Positions 10,224-23,314 of a DNA stretch of 64,000 nt are shown in pieces (the stretch's first letter is position 1; each line of letters starts with the position of its first letter). This DNA comes from Annulohypoxylon bovei var. microspora. Taxonomy: Eukaryota; Ascomycota; Sordariomycetes; Xylariales; Hypoxylaceae. The stretch spans positions 1 through 64,000 of the forward strand of contig MU405249.1 in NCBI GenBank assembly GCA_022836615.1. The letters are read 5' to 3'. Below the pieces are notes generated by a model, which had not been told where the DNA came from, did not search any database, and saw only the letters and a program-made list of their open reading frames with translations. A program made the position numbers and the translations under genes.

Positions 10224-11917
10224 TCACTTCATCCCCGTTTTGCCCTCTTCCAGCAGCTCCTTCCACTTCCTGTGGCAAGTAGCGCTGCCGAACTGGTATG
10301 AGGCGCCATTCTTCACAATGTAATCGGCAATTTGTCCCCACGGTGCCTTGGCCGGCATGCTATCCTCGCCTCGACATAGCTTGCGGACCGCTTTCTTGAG
10401 CAGGCGTATCTATTCCATCTCGTCAGTTAAACGTGAAATGGTCCACTCTCCAGCTTGGAAACTCACGTCGTTGTCTCTCCACTCCGGCTTCCTCACCCGC
10501 GCGTCTTTGTCCTTGGTCAATGTTCGGAATCGTCCTCGCAATGTCGACTCGGCTTCCGAGAAATTCCCCTTTCGACGAATCTCGCGATATGTCATGCCTT
10601 CCCTCTTCGATCTAACTAGGAATTCGTCTTTGGCAGTGCGAGATTCCTCAGCCGGTCTAAAATCACTGTATCCTTGAGAAGAAGGGACAGGCGAGGCTTC
10701 AACTTCATATGGAGTGCTACTCTGTGATTCTTGTATCATTTGAGACACCTTGGTCTCATGAGGTGACTGCGGATGGTCCAAGGGCAGTTGAGGAACAGCC
10801 TGCTTCTTGTCTTTTGGCTTCGATGTGGAAGGAGTTGTTGGCAACGCACGTGGCCTCATTGGCTTGTTGGGGAGTTCTTTGCGTGGCTTGGGGATCGGCC
10901 GCAGGGAAGGGAACGGACTACGAGGATGGTGATCGAAAGGAGAATGGCCAATATCTGGATCGCAACCGGCTAGCGTACTGGTATGAATTGACTCCGACGA
11001 CGAGGTGTGAGTAGGTGAGGGGTTGAGGCGCAACATCTTAGGAGAAATGGTAGAGGGATAACCCGATACCCAAGTGCTTCCGGAGTTTTCCGAGCCAGAT
11101 ATAGAGTTGTTCGCTCGTGGGGTTCCGATTGCGTTGCCATGCACCGCCATGGAGTCGAGGGTCATCGCAGCCATAGCTTCAGATGTTGCCGAAGATGGGA
11201 CCGAGGACGAGAAGCTGCTAGGGCTCACCTGAGGGCCCTCTAACGGCTCCCCGAAGACGGGCATACTGTTATGCCATTGGTTGTCGGGTAGACCATCAGG
11301 ATAGTCGAGGTAGCTGGTTGCTTGGTTGGCTCCGGTGTTGTTGTACCCCTGCCAAGCATACTGCCGAGCGTCATAATTGGCCCCGAAGCCTCGAGCATAG
11401 CCGTTTGCTATGCGTAGGTTTGGTAAAAACATTTGCTCGTTTCCCGCTGATTCTTTGTTCTGCTGAGTGGGACTCGGGCCGAAGTCCCTTCCAACATTTA
11501 CGGCTGAGACACCAACGGCACTCGTTTGGTTCCTAGCATATGGCGTACTTGTATCAGCAACAGGGAAGCAGTCGCTATACAGGTCCTCGGTCTGTGAATA
11601 CAAGTGTAAGTAATCCATTTCGATGCCATTTCGAAGGAATCAGGTAATGATCTTACCGCGTAAGCCTCATCTCCACTATCCGCGGCCATGTGTTGGAACC
11701 AGTGCTGGTCATCCATTGTCCGCTGCGATCGCTGCTGAGACACGTCGCCGGCCCAAAACTCGCTGAGTAGGAGGGGACAGTTGCTGAATCCTTGACAACA
11801 GAAGACAAAGAATTCTATTTCAGGGTCGCTGCGAAAGTGAGACTCAGATGCAAAGATGTTGTCACTCGGTAGAGGATCAACCCAGGCAGGCTGGGGCGCC
11901 ATCAGGTTAAGAGTCAT
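10224..11917 (-). CDS. Myb/SANT-like DNA-binding protein
   Basis: Three exons (minus strand): 11917-11657, 11591-10467 and 10409-10224. Introns of 65 and 57 bp have donors GTAAGA and GTGAGT and acceptors CACAG and AATAG, and all phases close, giving 523 residues. The first ~400 residues are Ser/Pro/Asn-rich and look disordered. Near 410-462 is a conserved block (SKREGMTYREIRRKG, then EAESTLRGRFRTLTK, ending KPEW), followed across the last intron by a second helical repeat (LLKKAVRKL..PWGQIADYI..CHRKWKEL). This reads as two tandem Myb/SANT-type units, so a nuclear DNA-binding role is likely; targets are unknown. The start at 11917 is the first ATG after the upstream CT-rich stretch; an in-frame ATG further upstream would add a basic extension and is less likely. 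Confidence 0.8.
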
Positions 11918-14900
11918 CTTGGATATGTGCCTGATGTCGATATAGATCTCTGTCTTGCCTCCTTTTCGCCTCTCCCAAGGCCACGGGCCTCCCCTTTTTC
12001 CCAATCTCCTAATTCTCACCGCCGCTTCTATTGGTCTCCTGCGCGAGTCTTTGGCTAGAGAATATCTTCGATACCCCGCCTGGAGCTGCTGGTAAACTGG
12101 TGTTGGGTATACTTGCAGCTAAGCCTGGCGGTCTGGAACCGGTGTTCTTGGTAGCGATGCAGGTCTTGTGCGGCCTCCCGAAGATGTGTCAGGAACCGTT
12201 CCCGCAGCTGTCGTTATGGCTAGGACACAGGAAAAGCTGTTTAAGGATAGGTATGAGTGTGAAAAAAATAAGTGGTCGCCGTTGTGATGATGATGGCGAT
12301 CGATTACGAATAAAGAATCGTGTGGCTATGTTGTTGAGTCAAATAGGAGTTGCAGGTCACAGGAAAGTGAAGTATCTATACGGTGGCAAGTTTCCAATCT
12401 ACTATCCGCCTACGTGGGATTGGTAGAATCGCCTACTGTATTTCTATGTGAAGAAGGGAGAACGATAGAAAATGTCAACCTCCAAATTCCATACAGGAAT
12501 ACGTCGGGACTAATACTACCTACTCATACGAACCATCTTTCGTTCCAGAAGCTCCCCCATTGTTTTCCCAATATGGCCTACGACGTAGACGAGGACGTCT
12601 AGGGCTTTCTGAACGTCAACAGAGAGTGGAGAACAAGGGGCCGAAGTGGAGGAGCGGGAAGCAAGTCACTCAAAAGAGACTTTTCGATGCCGTCCATCAT
12701 AATCAACCCGGCTCTCCCGCCACAGGCTAATAACGGCGAGCCTAGGAGACATTGATAAAGGTTGTCAGAGCTATACAAGGGCTATCCTTGCGCTGTAATT
12801 CTCGCTGAGGCTCTGACTGCAAGATTCTGCATGAAGTCATATTCTGCATCAACCGGCACAAGATGACTATAGACTGATATATGTTGCTTTTAGTGCCAGC
12901 CAAAATAAGTACTAGCAATTTCAGTACCTATGCAATGCTGCACGTATCTGCAATGGCCTGCATTGGCTTGCTTTAGCGTATAGTACGCCTATAGTAAATC
13001 ATCCCCCCCTGCGTCAACAACAGTCATTTCCCCAATGACATAACCTCTTTCCCAGCTTTATTCGCATGTTTGATTCTCTCTTTGGGTCCTAACCTTGTGT
13101 GGGATTTTGACAGCTGCGAGCTCGAACGTGGGACCCTACTTCTATCGGTCTGGTGCATTCCGGGCCTATCAACCTCGAGCTCGAACGCAATCCTTGTCAA
13201 ACGTTGGTTATACTCGTTATCCACTATCCATATCGATTACCGAGATCAACAGATCTAGGCTCGGGACGGGAGATGTGTTGATTAACGACCTAGACACCAT
13301 GTGCGAAGTATCCGAGGGGGTCTTCTTTTCTCTCGCTAATTTCAAGCTGCGACAGTGTTAATCTTTTTTAAACATTTTGAGATCGCCATAAACAAATTCG
13401 ATATACATATCACTAAGATCTAGGATCCCTGACCCCAGATAACCGGTAATACCCCCGGTAGGGCTGTACCTCTCAAAGACACACATGCGCGCCAGTACAG
13501 AACAGATTTATGCTGCATCATCCCTGAGAGTTGCAGAATCCGAGCACCAAGCTTTAGTTAGAGCGGGAACCCGCGGAGATTTTGCAACCTCATCTAAGGC
13601 GGGGATGACCTATCATCATCGTGGAGTAGATCAACAGACCCCCTCTCCTGTAGATATTACGCACAGGACTAGGCGGTTGGGCAGATATCAAACCACGGTT
13701 ATCGGATAATCCCGAGATGAAGTGGCCAGAAGGACTCCCAACCAATGTATCAACCCCCACGAAACATCTCTTAGGCTTAGTAGGTGTATGTTTGCCAACT
13801 GTGGTGGGTGGCAAGGCTACCATCTACCGGTCTTCTGGTTCCTAGTCGTTATTCTTCGCTCCACCTCCCTACCTGAAAGGGTCAGGTTCTGCTCGTTTTC
13901 TTAAGCACTGAGGTCCAATTTCTCGCATATCGTTCGTCGCCTGTCTACATGCAGAATTCATGCAATGCAGCCTAAGAATCCATCGATAATCAGTTCAGCG
14001 TATTCTCACGAACTTCCATAGCTGTGCTAGAAAGCTGCCCGTTATTACCAACGAGAAAGGCCATCTCCGTCTGAGACCATTCCGCCAACATTGACAGACG
14101 ACGAGAGTCTGTGGCTCTGTGCGACCAACCTTTCTCTATACATTAAACTTCATCTTAATCAAGCCTGGCGCATAATAAGCTCGCAGACTTCGGCCTCGTC
14201 AGATATAATAATATTGAGAGCCGCCGTAATATCGCCCGTGCCGTCGGTCCTACCGTCTGATTGGTTTAGACCTAGCACGATGGGATCTCTCTGTTTGACG
14301 ATGACGCACAGGAATAAGAGCGGGCTTGCTAAACTCCTGTACGATAACCTGGCTGGAAAGCTCACTTCCAAATCGAGTAATTATCATTTTAATATCTTGG
14401 CCGAGATCTAGACTGTGTGGATTTCTCTCATGCGATTCGCACGTGTTTTCCATATAGGTGAATAGGTACACGGCATTTTTAAGCTTGTACACCATCATGG
14501 CTGCATAATCTATCGGCGGCATAAATCGCTTGCTTGTTAGGAAACATTAACGCTTTCGATGATAGGACGGGAATTTCGATAGTTAGAATCTTGTGTGAAA
14601 ATGGGGAGGCAGGGAGGTTGATAGATATGAGTAGACCGATTTGAAAGCTAACACAACGACTTCTCATGCGTAGTTTTTATTTTTCTCGGTGATTTTTGAT
14701 GAGGAAACCGGGGAAAGACAAGCTTGAATAGAGATAAAGATAACGAAAGGTGTTTTAGTTAGGTATGTATGTACACACCTAAGTGACGGGAGTTCAGACA
14801 TGATACAAGAAGTATCAAGTGTACCTACCTCGGTTGAAACATGTACTACCTCACTAAACTCTATGTTACCTAAATAATTTAGCAGTTAGAAGTTGCCGTT

Positions 14901-15437
14901 GTCGAGGTTTTGTCTCTTGCAACCGACCTCACTTACATAGTACACCCGTATGTGGCGTCATGTACCCACCCCCTGTTTTAGTGTAGCTTCCTCAAACGAC
15001 AATTCGGCAACTAAAGAATAGCGGTAGAACGGCTAAGCTTGCTCCAGGATCGCGGGTTCTTCTTGTGCTCAAAGCTTCTGACCAGTTGACCAATCAGCTC
15101 TTGACTTAGACCCAGAATTTCCCTAAATGGAAGGGTGGCACAGACCAATACGTTACGAAAACCTCAGCCCATGGACTCATACCAATGCCGACGCCGATTG
15201 CCCAGTGCCATTCCAATTCTCGTGGCTTGCTCGCGGAAAAGTAAACTCTCCTTAGAACATAACAACACGACTTAGGTTTTTACCGTTAAAATCAGACGTC
15301 TTCAACGACAACCTAAAGCTCAAACCGGCATAACGTCTTCAACAGACATGCCTAATTCGAGTGACTTTATGATTTCACATGACCTATCCCTCCTACTTAC
15401 ACCAGCTCCTCTTCCTGTATATAGTTAGCGTCACGCG
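11918..15437. other. 3.5 kb gap with no recognisable gene
   Basis: The left end should hold the promoter of the Myb-like gene and the right end that of the glutamine amidotransferase gene. Short open frames occur on both strands (for example 12031-12426, 13590-13823, 14091-14411), but none shows a known motif, a plausible intron chain or a signal peptide. A GAGCTCGAACG word is repeated near 13118 and 13172. I see no transposon ends. Confidence 0.5.
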
Positions 15438-16302
15438 ATGTCCTTTGTGACGGCCGGCGCGGAGCTACCTCAGCAACCGATCCGCATCGCCATCCTTCTC
15501 AACTCGTACCGCTCCCGCCTCCTCCCTGCCATAAGGGCATCCTATGAACGGACCATTGGCGCTGTCGCCCCGGATGCCAGACTAGCCTTCTACGAGCCGG
15601 CGAACAAGAGCGGAGAATTTCCCGACCCGGCACACTTCGACCTGATCGTCTTCGGCGGATCCAATGTTGATCCGCGAAAGTCGCATCAGTGGATCCTCGA
15701 CGTACATGAGTTCATCCGCCGTCTCGTGACCCAGTGGCCGGAGAAGAAGGTCTTGGGCATATGCTGGGGCCACCAGACCATAGCGCGAGTCAACGGCGGC
15801 AAGGTCGTCGATGCTGCCTATCCAGAAGTCAGCACCCACTCCATTCCATCCCATACATATGACTCGACCTAGACGTTAACAGATATCTCAGATGGGCGTA
15901 GCTACTATAAACTTGACGGAGGCGGGAAGGCAGTTCTTCCCTGAAGCAGCCGTTGTAGGTTCTTTCAAGTTACAGCAGCATCACAGGCGCGAGGTAGCTG
16001 TTGCACCAGCAACATTTACCCAACTAGCGCACGGCAATCAGTGCTTGTTGAATGAGAATAACACGATTCTAACATTCCAGGGACATCCGGAGAAGGACGC
16101 TGAAACGGCGCGGCTGCGGCTGCACGACTCAATGCGGTGGTTTGGATTCGACGCCGCCATAGACGAGAAGGCTTGGGCCCGGTTACAGGAGTTGATCTTC
16201 ATGGAGCACGACGGTCCTGCTGTTTGGAAGCGTATCTTGGACTGGGTTTGGGAGCCACCGGTGTTGGGGACTAGGATTGTGGATAAACCAAGCAAAATGT
16301 AA
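15438..16302 (+). CDS. Class I glutamine amidotransferase-like protein
   Basis: Two exons, 15438-15827 and 15892-16302, with a 64-bp intron (donor GTCAGC, a weaker than usual site; GTTAAC branch; acceptor CTCAG), give 266 residues. The class I GATase triad is visible: nucleophile Cys109 in LGICWGHQ, and His195 and Glu197 in QGHPEKD. The oxyanion-type FGGSN loop lies near residue 74. Such stand-alone proteins hydrolyse glutamine or a gamma-glutamyl amide, or act as gamma-glutamyl peptidases; no synthetase domain is fused here. It is cytosolic by lack of signals. It is one of the fungal homologues usually annotated only as 'glutamine amidotransferase', so the true substrate is unknown. The retained triad argues for an active enzyme. 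Confidence 0.88.
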
Positions 16303-18170
16303 CAAATTATTTTGCCGCTTGTGACTCTGCTTCCATGAGCCTGAAATGAAACCAAAGGTGATATTAATTGATCTAACACTTAGGGAAGTAAACTTGGAAC
16401 TCATCTACTAAAATTGAGATAGTCTAATTACACTATGTACACCTACGATTCTTCAGACTAGAAAAGGATAAACGAAAATGACTCAGCTTATACCAAGAGA
16501 TAATTATAACTTATAACATGCTTGTCAAGATGTTTTGAACTTAATACTAGTTACACATATTTACTATCCTATTTGATGCTAGAAAGAAGTTAATAAATGA
16601 GATATATGTATATATATGCGAGTCAAAGCTTGTATTTATTTTCTATACTCTTTGAAGATGTATATGATGAGGATTCACTACCTATATATAAGAACATTAC
16701 ATTTAACTATTGCAGATAACTAAGCCACTGATGGTCACTCAATACAGCTTTACAGAAGATCTAGATAGCCCTGGATTCCGCTAGAGTTTCCTCAATAAAC
16801 CGCAAGCCCTACCCAAATTTAGCTTGAGAGTAATCGCATAGTGATGGCGATTTTAGATAATAGTCTCGAGTAAGACGGACAACGCTTGCAAAAAACGATT
16901 CAGATTGTAATCAAGATGATCATTTGAGACCGAACCTGAGTCCTTATGGCAACGCATGGATCACCTTATTTGGGTAGTATGCGTGAGCAACTAGGTATAC
17001 TCTCAGTTTAGATCTCAATTTTAAATGGCTCTTCTCACGGTACGCGAGTTTGTCAAAAACTATATCGGCAATACCTTAGAAAGGTCTACGCAATACACCA
17101 TTTTATCTGCAAGAAACCTACCCGGATCGCATAACTACATCGACGAAGCCGCTAGGACAGCTTTTTAATGAGTAGCTTGACCTGAACACGCGAGAGCTAG
17201 TAGAAGGTCACTTCTGAGACCTCAAAATGAGACCAGGTGACGATCATCACGCCTTAAAATGCCAGACGCCAAAAGATGCATAACCACCACCACGTGTCTT
17301 TCATTTATACATTTAGTGCTTAACAAATCACTTTCCTACCTCATCAAATACCTCGTCTATTACTCTTTCGTAACGATGACCCTGCTCATAACAAGATGAC
17401 ACGACGTCTCAAATGACGGGATTGTAATAAATCGACATTAAAACTCACAGATGAGCATATTGAGAAGAATAGGTTGAATTCATAATTATTGGTTGGAATG
17501 ATGTCAACAATGTTTAGAGCTTCCATAACTTCAAAATACCCGTAACTTGGAAGCTTTTAGTAGATTAAAAATCGAAGCCAATTCTTATAGCACGCGAAAG
17601 GTGATCATGGAAGGTTTAAATATTTTCTCATTATGTACTCAGGAGAACCGTGACGCATCTAAGGTCTATATGCGGCACACCAAGCGTGACGGGGGAAGTG
17701 GTGTGGCTAAAATAAATAAGGGGTAGAATAGAATCTTAATGCCTCTGATGCAAATATAGCAAGCAGCAAGTCCGAACTCCTGATCTAAGTCTGCCTTTCT
17801 TTTTTTTCCTGCCTCAAATCTGTAGGATCTAGTCCGGATCAAATGATAAAGTGTGCAAAGTTACAATGCGACCAGTCTCTCCGCTCTCCAGTGAGGGGTC
17901 TTAAGACGCCAGGCTATGCTTCGCGATGCACAAAGAAAAGTATAGAAGTGAACACCTCCTCGCTTCGTCCATGTTCTGTGCCATCTAAGGAAAACCTCCA
18001 GAAATTCCCTCGGTCTGGGGGGGGCGTCATTAAAAAGAAATTCGTGAGATGAATCCGTCATTGATTAGCTGTCGAAATTGCACGAGACAATTATCGACAG
18101 GGTGACGCTTCAAACGTTCGGTCGTGATTACCCAAATATTTCCGCCATGCCTCAACTCAGTCTCATCTTT
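16303..18170. other. 1.9 kb AT-rich gap between convergent genes
   Basis: This lies between the 3' ends of the amidotransferase (+) and F-box (-) genes. It is AT-rich with a short TATATG run near 16605. No gene, RNA or repeat family is recognised. Confidence 0.55.
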
Positions 18171-20248
18171 TCATATAAAACTGGCGTTGCGGATTTCATA
18201 CCCAACTTCAGGTTTGCGAGCGCTCTCGAGCATTCTAATATCTGGTACATCGGCACCAAAGTCCATAATAAGGATTTTGGCATCCTGCCCGGTACTAACG
18301 ATCCGCCTGTAGTCGCATTTGGCACTAAGCACCCAACTGGCATGCCACCCGGGAAAATCGAGGTGTTGCTGACCAGTCTCCATATCGAAGACCTTAATGT
18401 CAGTATCGTAGCTGCCACTGACGAGACGGCCGCTAATGCTGTCAATGTGCAAGCTGCGGACAAGGCTCTCATGTGCCTGTATCTCTCGAAGGCATTCACC
18501 AGTGTTGGCATCCCAGATGCGAATGACCTTGTCACTCCCAGCGGAAGCAACGTATCGGCCATCTTCAGAGAACTGGCTGCAGGCAAGACCTTTAGTATGA
18601 CCCGCTAGTTCGCGGATCACCCTACCACTATCGATGTTCCAAAGCTTCACGGTAAAGTCACCAGAGCAAGAAACAAGGGTATTTCCGCGTAGCTGAACCG
18701 CATTAACGGGACCGGTGTGGCCATTCAGTTGTTTGATTAGAGCGCCTGTAGCTCGGTCCCACACGCAAATACTGCAGTCCTTAGAACATGTCACGATATG
18801 CTTATCGTCGAATGCCAGATCGAGAACAGCTGCGGTGTGAAACTGAAGGCGTCGAATGGGGCGGTAGCCAGCGCGTACATTGTAAACGATGCAAGTGGAA
18901 TCTGAAGAACCGGTCACTAGTATGTCGTCATCATATTGGAGGCAGAGGATGGATGCGCTGTGGTGAACCGGGAATGAGACCGTGACGGGGACTGATGCGT
19001 TTATCTGTTGGTTATCAGGACATAAAGCATAGTGCATAGGATGACCAGTTTGGTCGAATAGGATTGAAGTGTCGTTGACAGCCCGCGGTGGTCCAATGAT
19101 GAGACGACACTGCAGAGTGTGCATATCCCAAATTCGAATTGTCTTGTCTCGAGAACCGGTGATAATCTTGTTCCTATCCGCACGTTAGTAAAAGGTATTA
19201 GACAAAACGCTGTGCTAGAGAATAGTGATCCATACTCGTCGAATTGCTGGCAATAAACACTATCCGTATGTCCATATAGGAAGATCGCACGCGCCTGCTT
19301 TCCCAACTTCCATCGCTTGTCTAGCTCCTGTCGCGCCTTGTAGATCTTTTGCCAATCATTCTCAGGGCGAATCGAAGGTACACCAGAACCAGTTCCGGGT
19401 TGAACAGATAGGCTAGTGGCATAGGTATTCGTCTTTTCCCTGAGGAAAGATAGGCGCCAGATATGTTGGTCCTGAATCAGGCCATGCCAGAATTTAGACA
19501 CTCTACTCGCCGTCGCTAGCTGAGCGGCGTCTAAGTAAGAGAGAATCTGCACAGCAAGCTCGGAGGGCAGCTCGACTATAAAATCTTTCCTAATTATAGG
19601 CGCGCTCTCCTCCACAGATCCATTAACTTGAGATGTGGACATGGTAAATGTAATTCCAATCCCACTCTCACGATCGTTCTGGGACTCGGCGAGAGAGACC
19701 AACTCTTGGTAATGGCGTGTGTGACTCAAGGACTCATTCTGCAAAGCGGCAGCAGCTTTTGCTGCGGCACCTGTGTGCCAGGGGATGATGGGTGGCTCGA
19801 GACCATTGCCAGGCACAGGAAGGCTGGGAAATTCGGTTTGTAGGGGGGAGTAGATAGTCTCTAGGGTACCGTGACCACCATATGAGGTTCGCGAGTGTCG
19901 GAAGCTGGCGGCTTGTCGTAACTTGTGCCAGGTGGAATGTGCGGTGGTAGGGCGCAATTCGTTACTGTCGGCAGCGGACTCTGATCCTCGGCGTTCACGG
20001 AGAACGATGCCTTTTAGAGATAGTGATGCACGCCTGATCCTGCCCTTGAGGGAGTCGCCAGAGGTGCTCCCATGGCGAGTTTTTCGGAACGGGTTTGTGG
20101 CTGTCAGTCTAGTAGAATCATGTTGATCACCGGGTTCCATGCCGGTGTCATGTGAGTATGAGCTTGCGTTCGACGACGCCGAGGGTCCGTGAAACATGGT
20201 GGGTAGAGGCCCAGTTGGAAGAGGACCGTCGGAGGTGGACGTGACCAT
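18171..20248 (-). CDS. F-box and WD40-repeat protein (SCF substrate adaptor)
   Basis: Two exons, 20248-19236 and 19173-18171, with a 62-bp intron (donor GTATGG, acceptor GATAG, split Glu codon), give 671 residues. Residues 1-210 are low-complexity and basic/Ser-rich. An F-box lies at about 219-260 (VELPSELAVQILSYLDAAQL, then WHGLIQDQHIWR). Seven WD40 repeats follow, starting with FLYGHTDSVY and TGSRDKTIRIWD and ending with the variant VSTGQDAKILIMD. The layout (F-box, then propeller) is that of SCF ubiquitin-ligase adaptors of the Cdc4/Met30/FWD-1 type, which bind phosphorylated targets through the propeller. The particular target cannot be read from sequence. The start is set at the ATG at 20248 (MVTSTSDG); the open frame extends 30 codons further but only from a TTG. 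An upstream exon is possible. Confidence 0.88.
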
Positions 20249-22371
20249 GGCAATAGCCAAGGAGATTTCGGGGTTCGAAGGTAAGCTGTGCTTATGATCG
20301 GCTAGTTCGACAAGATTTTTGAGTAGTGTCGGTTTCAATTATTTACCTGATGAGCTCGAAGTGAAGGGCAAATACGGGGGAGGAATAACAAAATAAACAA
20401 TACAAAAATACTAAATGTAAAGGAGAAAAATATAAATATGGATTTACAGTCGGAGGGAAAATGAATGAGGGAGGTTCAATGAACGGACAGTATGTGAAGT
20501 AAACAATGCGCCGGTAAGGCGAAAGAATGTAAGCCGTATAATTGTTCCTAGTGACCAAGGTTGTAGTAGTAACTATTGTAAGTTAATAATGTTTTTGTGG
20601 CTGGTCGGCGAAATGTTCAAATGCCAGCACCCGCTCTTTAATTGGCGTGGGAAGTTAGGGAAGTTACCTTAAATGTCAACGTACCTACTACCCGGGTTCT
20701 AGCATACATGTATGTATGTATGTATGTACCTGCTAATTTTTTTCTGCCAGTAAATTGACCCCACACGCACGTTATGTATTAGCCCGTACTGTGTATGGAT
20801 GTATGTCCATGTCAATATGCAGTGTGTATGTAGGTCCATACTATGTTTTCATGAGTCCCTTTTCTCCTTTATTTGCCTCTCTTGAGTCAGACATAACAGT
20901 ATGTAAACTGACGCAAATGGAAAGGGGGAAACTAAGATCTAGGCGCATTAGACACATGCACAGCGCTTCTAGTCTAGCTTCTAGTCTATGTACAGTCTCT
21001 AGTCAAAGAATTGAATCGCATTAGTTCTCCATGTATGAGAGCGGAATGGAAGAACTTTTGAAGATTGTCTAGCATTGTACCTGACTAGGTACATTGAGCG
21101 TCTTGAAAGATTTCCACTTTTTTTCTCTTCTTCCCCTTCGCAACTTCTATCTTCCTGCATTAAGTTAGGATCGACTCGCGTCTACCTGTCTGGAAGGCGG
21201 TGGGGTGATCGCTAATTGGTAGGGTCAAAAATTTTTAAGTTGGTTTTTTTTTATTTCTTCAAAGTTTCCAAAAGACGGGTTGATGCAGCTACGGCTGAAG
21301 CGAAAGTCGGGGATCCCGGTCCATGGGCCATGTACGGCACCAACTGGTCTGACTTGCAGCACGAAAGCCACCTATGACGAAGCCCGTATGTTTCTTCCAA
21401 AGACAATGGGACATCTAATGAGATCTAATGAATGGTTGCTGATAGGATAATAAACCCCCAAGCATAAAACGATGTGTTACATCTCATTGAAAAGCTAAAT
21501 ACAACGAATACCTAATACATAGTATTGCATGCACATGTACATATCTTACCTCATAATTGTACATAGCCTGTATTTAAACTATTGTTTCAGGGCAAAACTG
21601 TGTTTTTGCACGTGGAAGGACCCTTCTTTTAAGGTTGTACCCCTTGTTTCAATAATTTGGCATTGGATAAGAATCATACCTACCAGAGTAGAAATCTGAC
21701 CAAATCCAATTCAGGGTTCAAAAAATGAGTTATCATTCCAACATATTCATACCTGTAAGCAGCCAAACCGGTATGAGGAATGTGAAAATCCATTGCCGTG
21801 GAATTTTAGTATGCATGCGGATTGTCTATTTTAGTTTCGTCAGTTTAACCAATGCGAACATGTCCTGTGTTTGCTGAGCCCCGTACTAGGATCCCGCCGA
21901 ATCCCAAGTCCTGCTGGCGTTGCATAGCACAGCAGCGAAGGGTTCAACGGATTGTACAATTTATAGCCGTTGGATCGTTCACGGCGGATTTTAGCGGCTA
22001 AGCCGGTTAAGTACGATTTTGAAATTCATTATCCCTTGTGGTCCACACAACGATAAGGAGTCACTTAAGGAGTCGCTCCTCTTTATAGGTGAGCAAAGGA
22101 TCGAGTGTTACATAACAAGAGTCAGCCTCATCTCAAGAAGCTATTTTATATAAAATTTTCTCATTCCTTCTTATTCTAGACATAAAACATAAAATCCGAT
22201 CCCCTAAGGCTAACAATATGGATAACACCGGGTTTCTTCATGATGCCAAACCATCCTGGATCCGGCCAGATAACTCATTTATTGCTTAGCGACATTGTTG
22301 TAAGTACCAGGCATATCGTCGCGCCGTTAAGAAACACACAGGAGAAACCGAAATCTCGATCCCAGGCCAAG
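20249..22371. other. 2.1 kb gap: F-box gene promoter side and 3' flank of the next gene
   Basis: It holds the upstream region of the F-box gene, an ATGT microsatellite at 20708-20728, repeated CTTCTAGTCTA words near 20970, and AT-rich sequence up to the stop of the next minus-strand gene. No open frame looks real. Confidence 0.55.
20708..20728. repeat. (ATGT)5 microsatellite
   Basis: Five perfect ATGT units in the intergenic space upstream of the F-box gene. It is a simple slippage repeat, possibly polymorphic between strains. Confidence 0.9.
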
Positions 22372-23314
22372 TTAGATCCTCCTTTCACAGCTCATCTCAT
22401 TGCGAATAATGGGCCCTCGTCTCACGCCAAACTTTCGGTGAATATGTTCAAAGTGTTCTCGATGCTCCCTGCGTGCCTCCTGAGTCTCTCGCATATCAAC
22501 CCTACACCACGGGTTACCGTGGCGGTTGAACTGCTGCCAGCCTTCGCTCTCCTTTGTTGTCTTGACCTCCTCGCCGCGGAGCACAATGAAAAATCTACGT
22601 ACTGCCGGCGTCTCTCGGGATTTCCAGAAGAGACGCCTCTTGCGCTCAGGAAGGAGTTCAGTCATCTGAAATTCGCCTTCTTCGAGTACTATTATCCGCC
22701 ATTCACGTCGGCGGAATGGTGTCTTGTTCGTCGCTTTGACCTTGTCATCTACGAGAAATTGGATTTTGTTATATATTTCCGCTTTTAGATCGGCGACTCG
22801 GTTAGCCAGGTCTTGGGCGTATGGTTTTCCATTCTTAGGGCCTTTAGCTTCATATTCTCGAATGGCATCTGCATGCAAGTCGGCAAGCTCTCCTTGGCTA
22901 TAGGCAGCCAGGGGGTCGAGCTCCATGAATCCATTATTCAAAGACTTCCACTTGGCACCAATCTTGATGCCAAATATAGTCTTCCAAGTGGTTCGGGCTA
23001 TGGTGTCTTCACCATCGGTGAGTTCCCATGCCTCATACACTGTCTTTGCCGGCTCGTAGTCAAAGGTAAGACTGATCAAAATTAGATTTGCTTCAAGAGC
23101 GATGAGCATTTATTAGAACTTGCAGGTCTTTTCGCCCAAGGGGATCCGGATAAGACACCCTAGACGAGACGGATATAGCGTCATTATCAACGTCTTGCAT
23201 TCCCCCGGCCACAGTTTCAGCGTCACCGTCCTCGCTTAATGACGAACGACTCGGGGTTGCAGGCAGCATGTCCTCTGGATATACGGCCTTTTCAACGTCC
23301 CATCGGGTAGCCAT
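22372..23314 (-). CDS. Hypothetical protein with a probable GC-AG intron
   Basis: I do not recognise this gene. The two frames 23314-23124 and 23071-22372 join into 296 residues if a 52-bp intron with donor GCAAGT and acceptor GATCAG is removed; the phase (2+1) then closes exactly, and no ordinary GT donor nearby restores the frame. The N-terminal ~60 residues are acidic and Ser-rich (SRSSLSEDGDAE). The rest is Lys/Arg/Glu-rich and looks helical, with W-E-L-T-D and W-K-T-I-F-G near the centre and a basic, Arg-rich C-terminus. No signal peptide or membrane segment is seen, so it is probably intracellular. The ATG at 23314 (MATRWDVEKA) is preferred over an in-frame upstream extension that looks like untranslated leader. 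Confidence 0.65.

Noticed and set aside
12031..12426. 131-codon plus-strand frame upstream of the Myb-like gene
   Set aside because: It begins with TTG, lies in the likely promoter, and shows no domain.
18078..18608. 176-codon plus-strand frame opposite the WD40 repeats
   Set aside because: Antisense shadow of the propeller-coding exon; no independent motif.
20248..20338. Longer N-terminus of the F-box protein starting at 20338
   Set aside because: The codon there is TTG; the first ATG in frame is at 20246-20248. An upstream exon remains possible but was not found.
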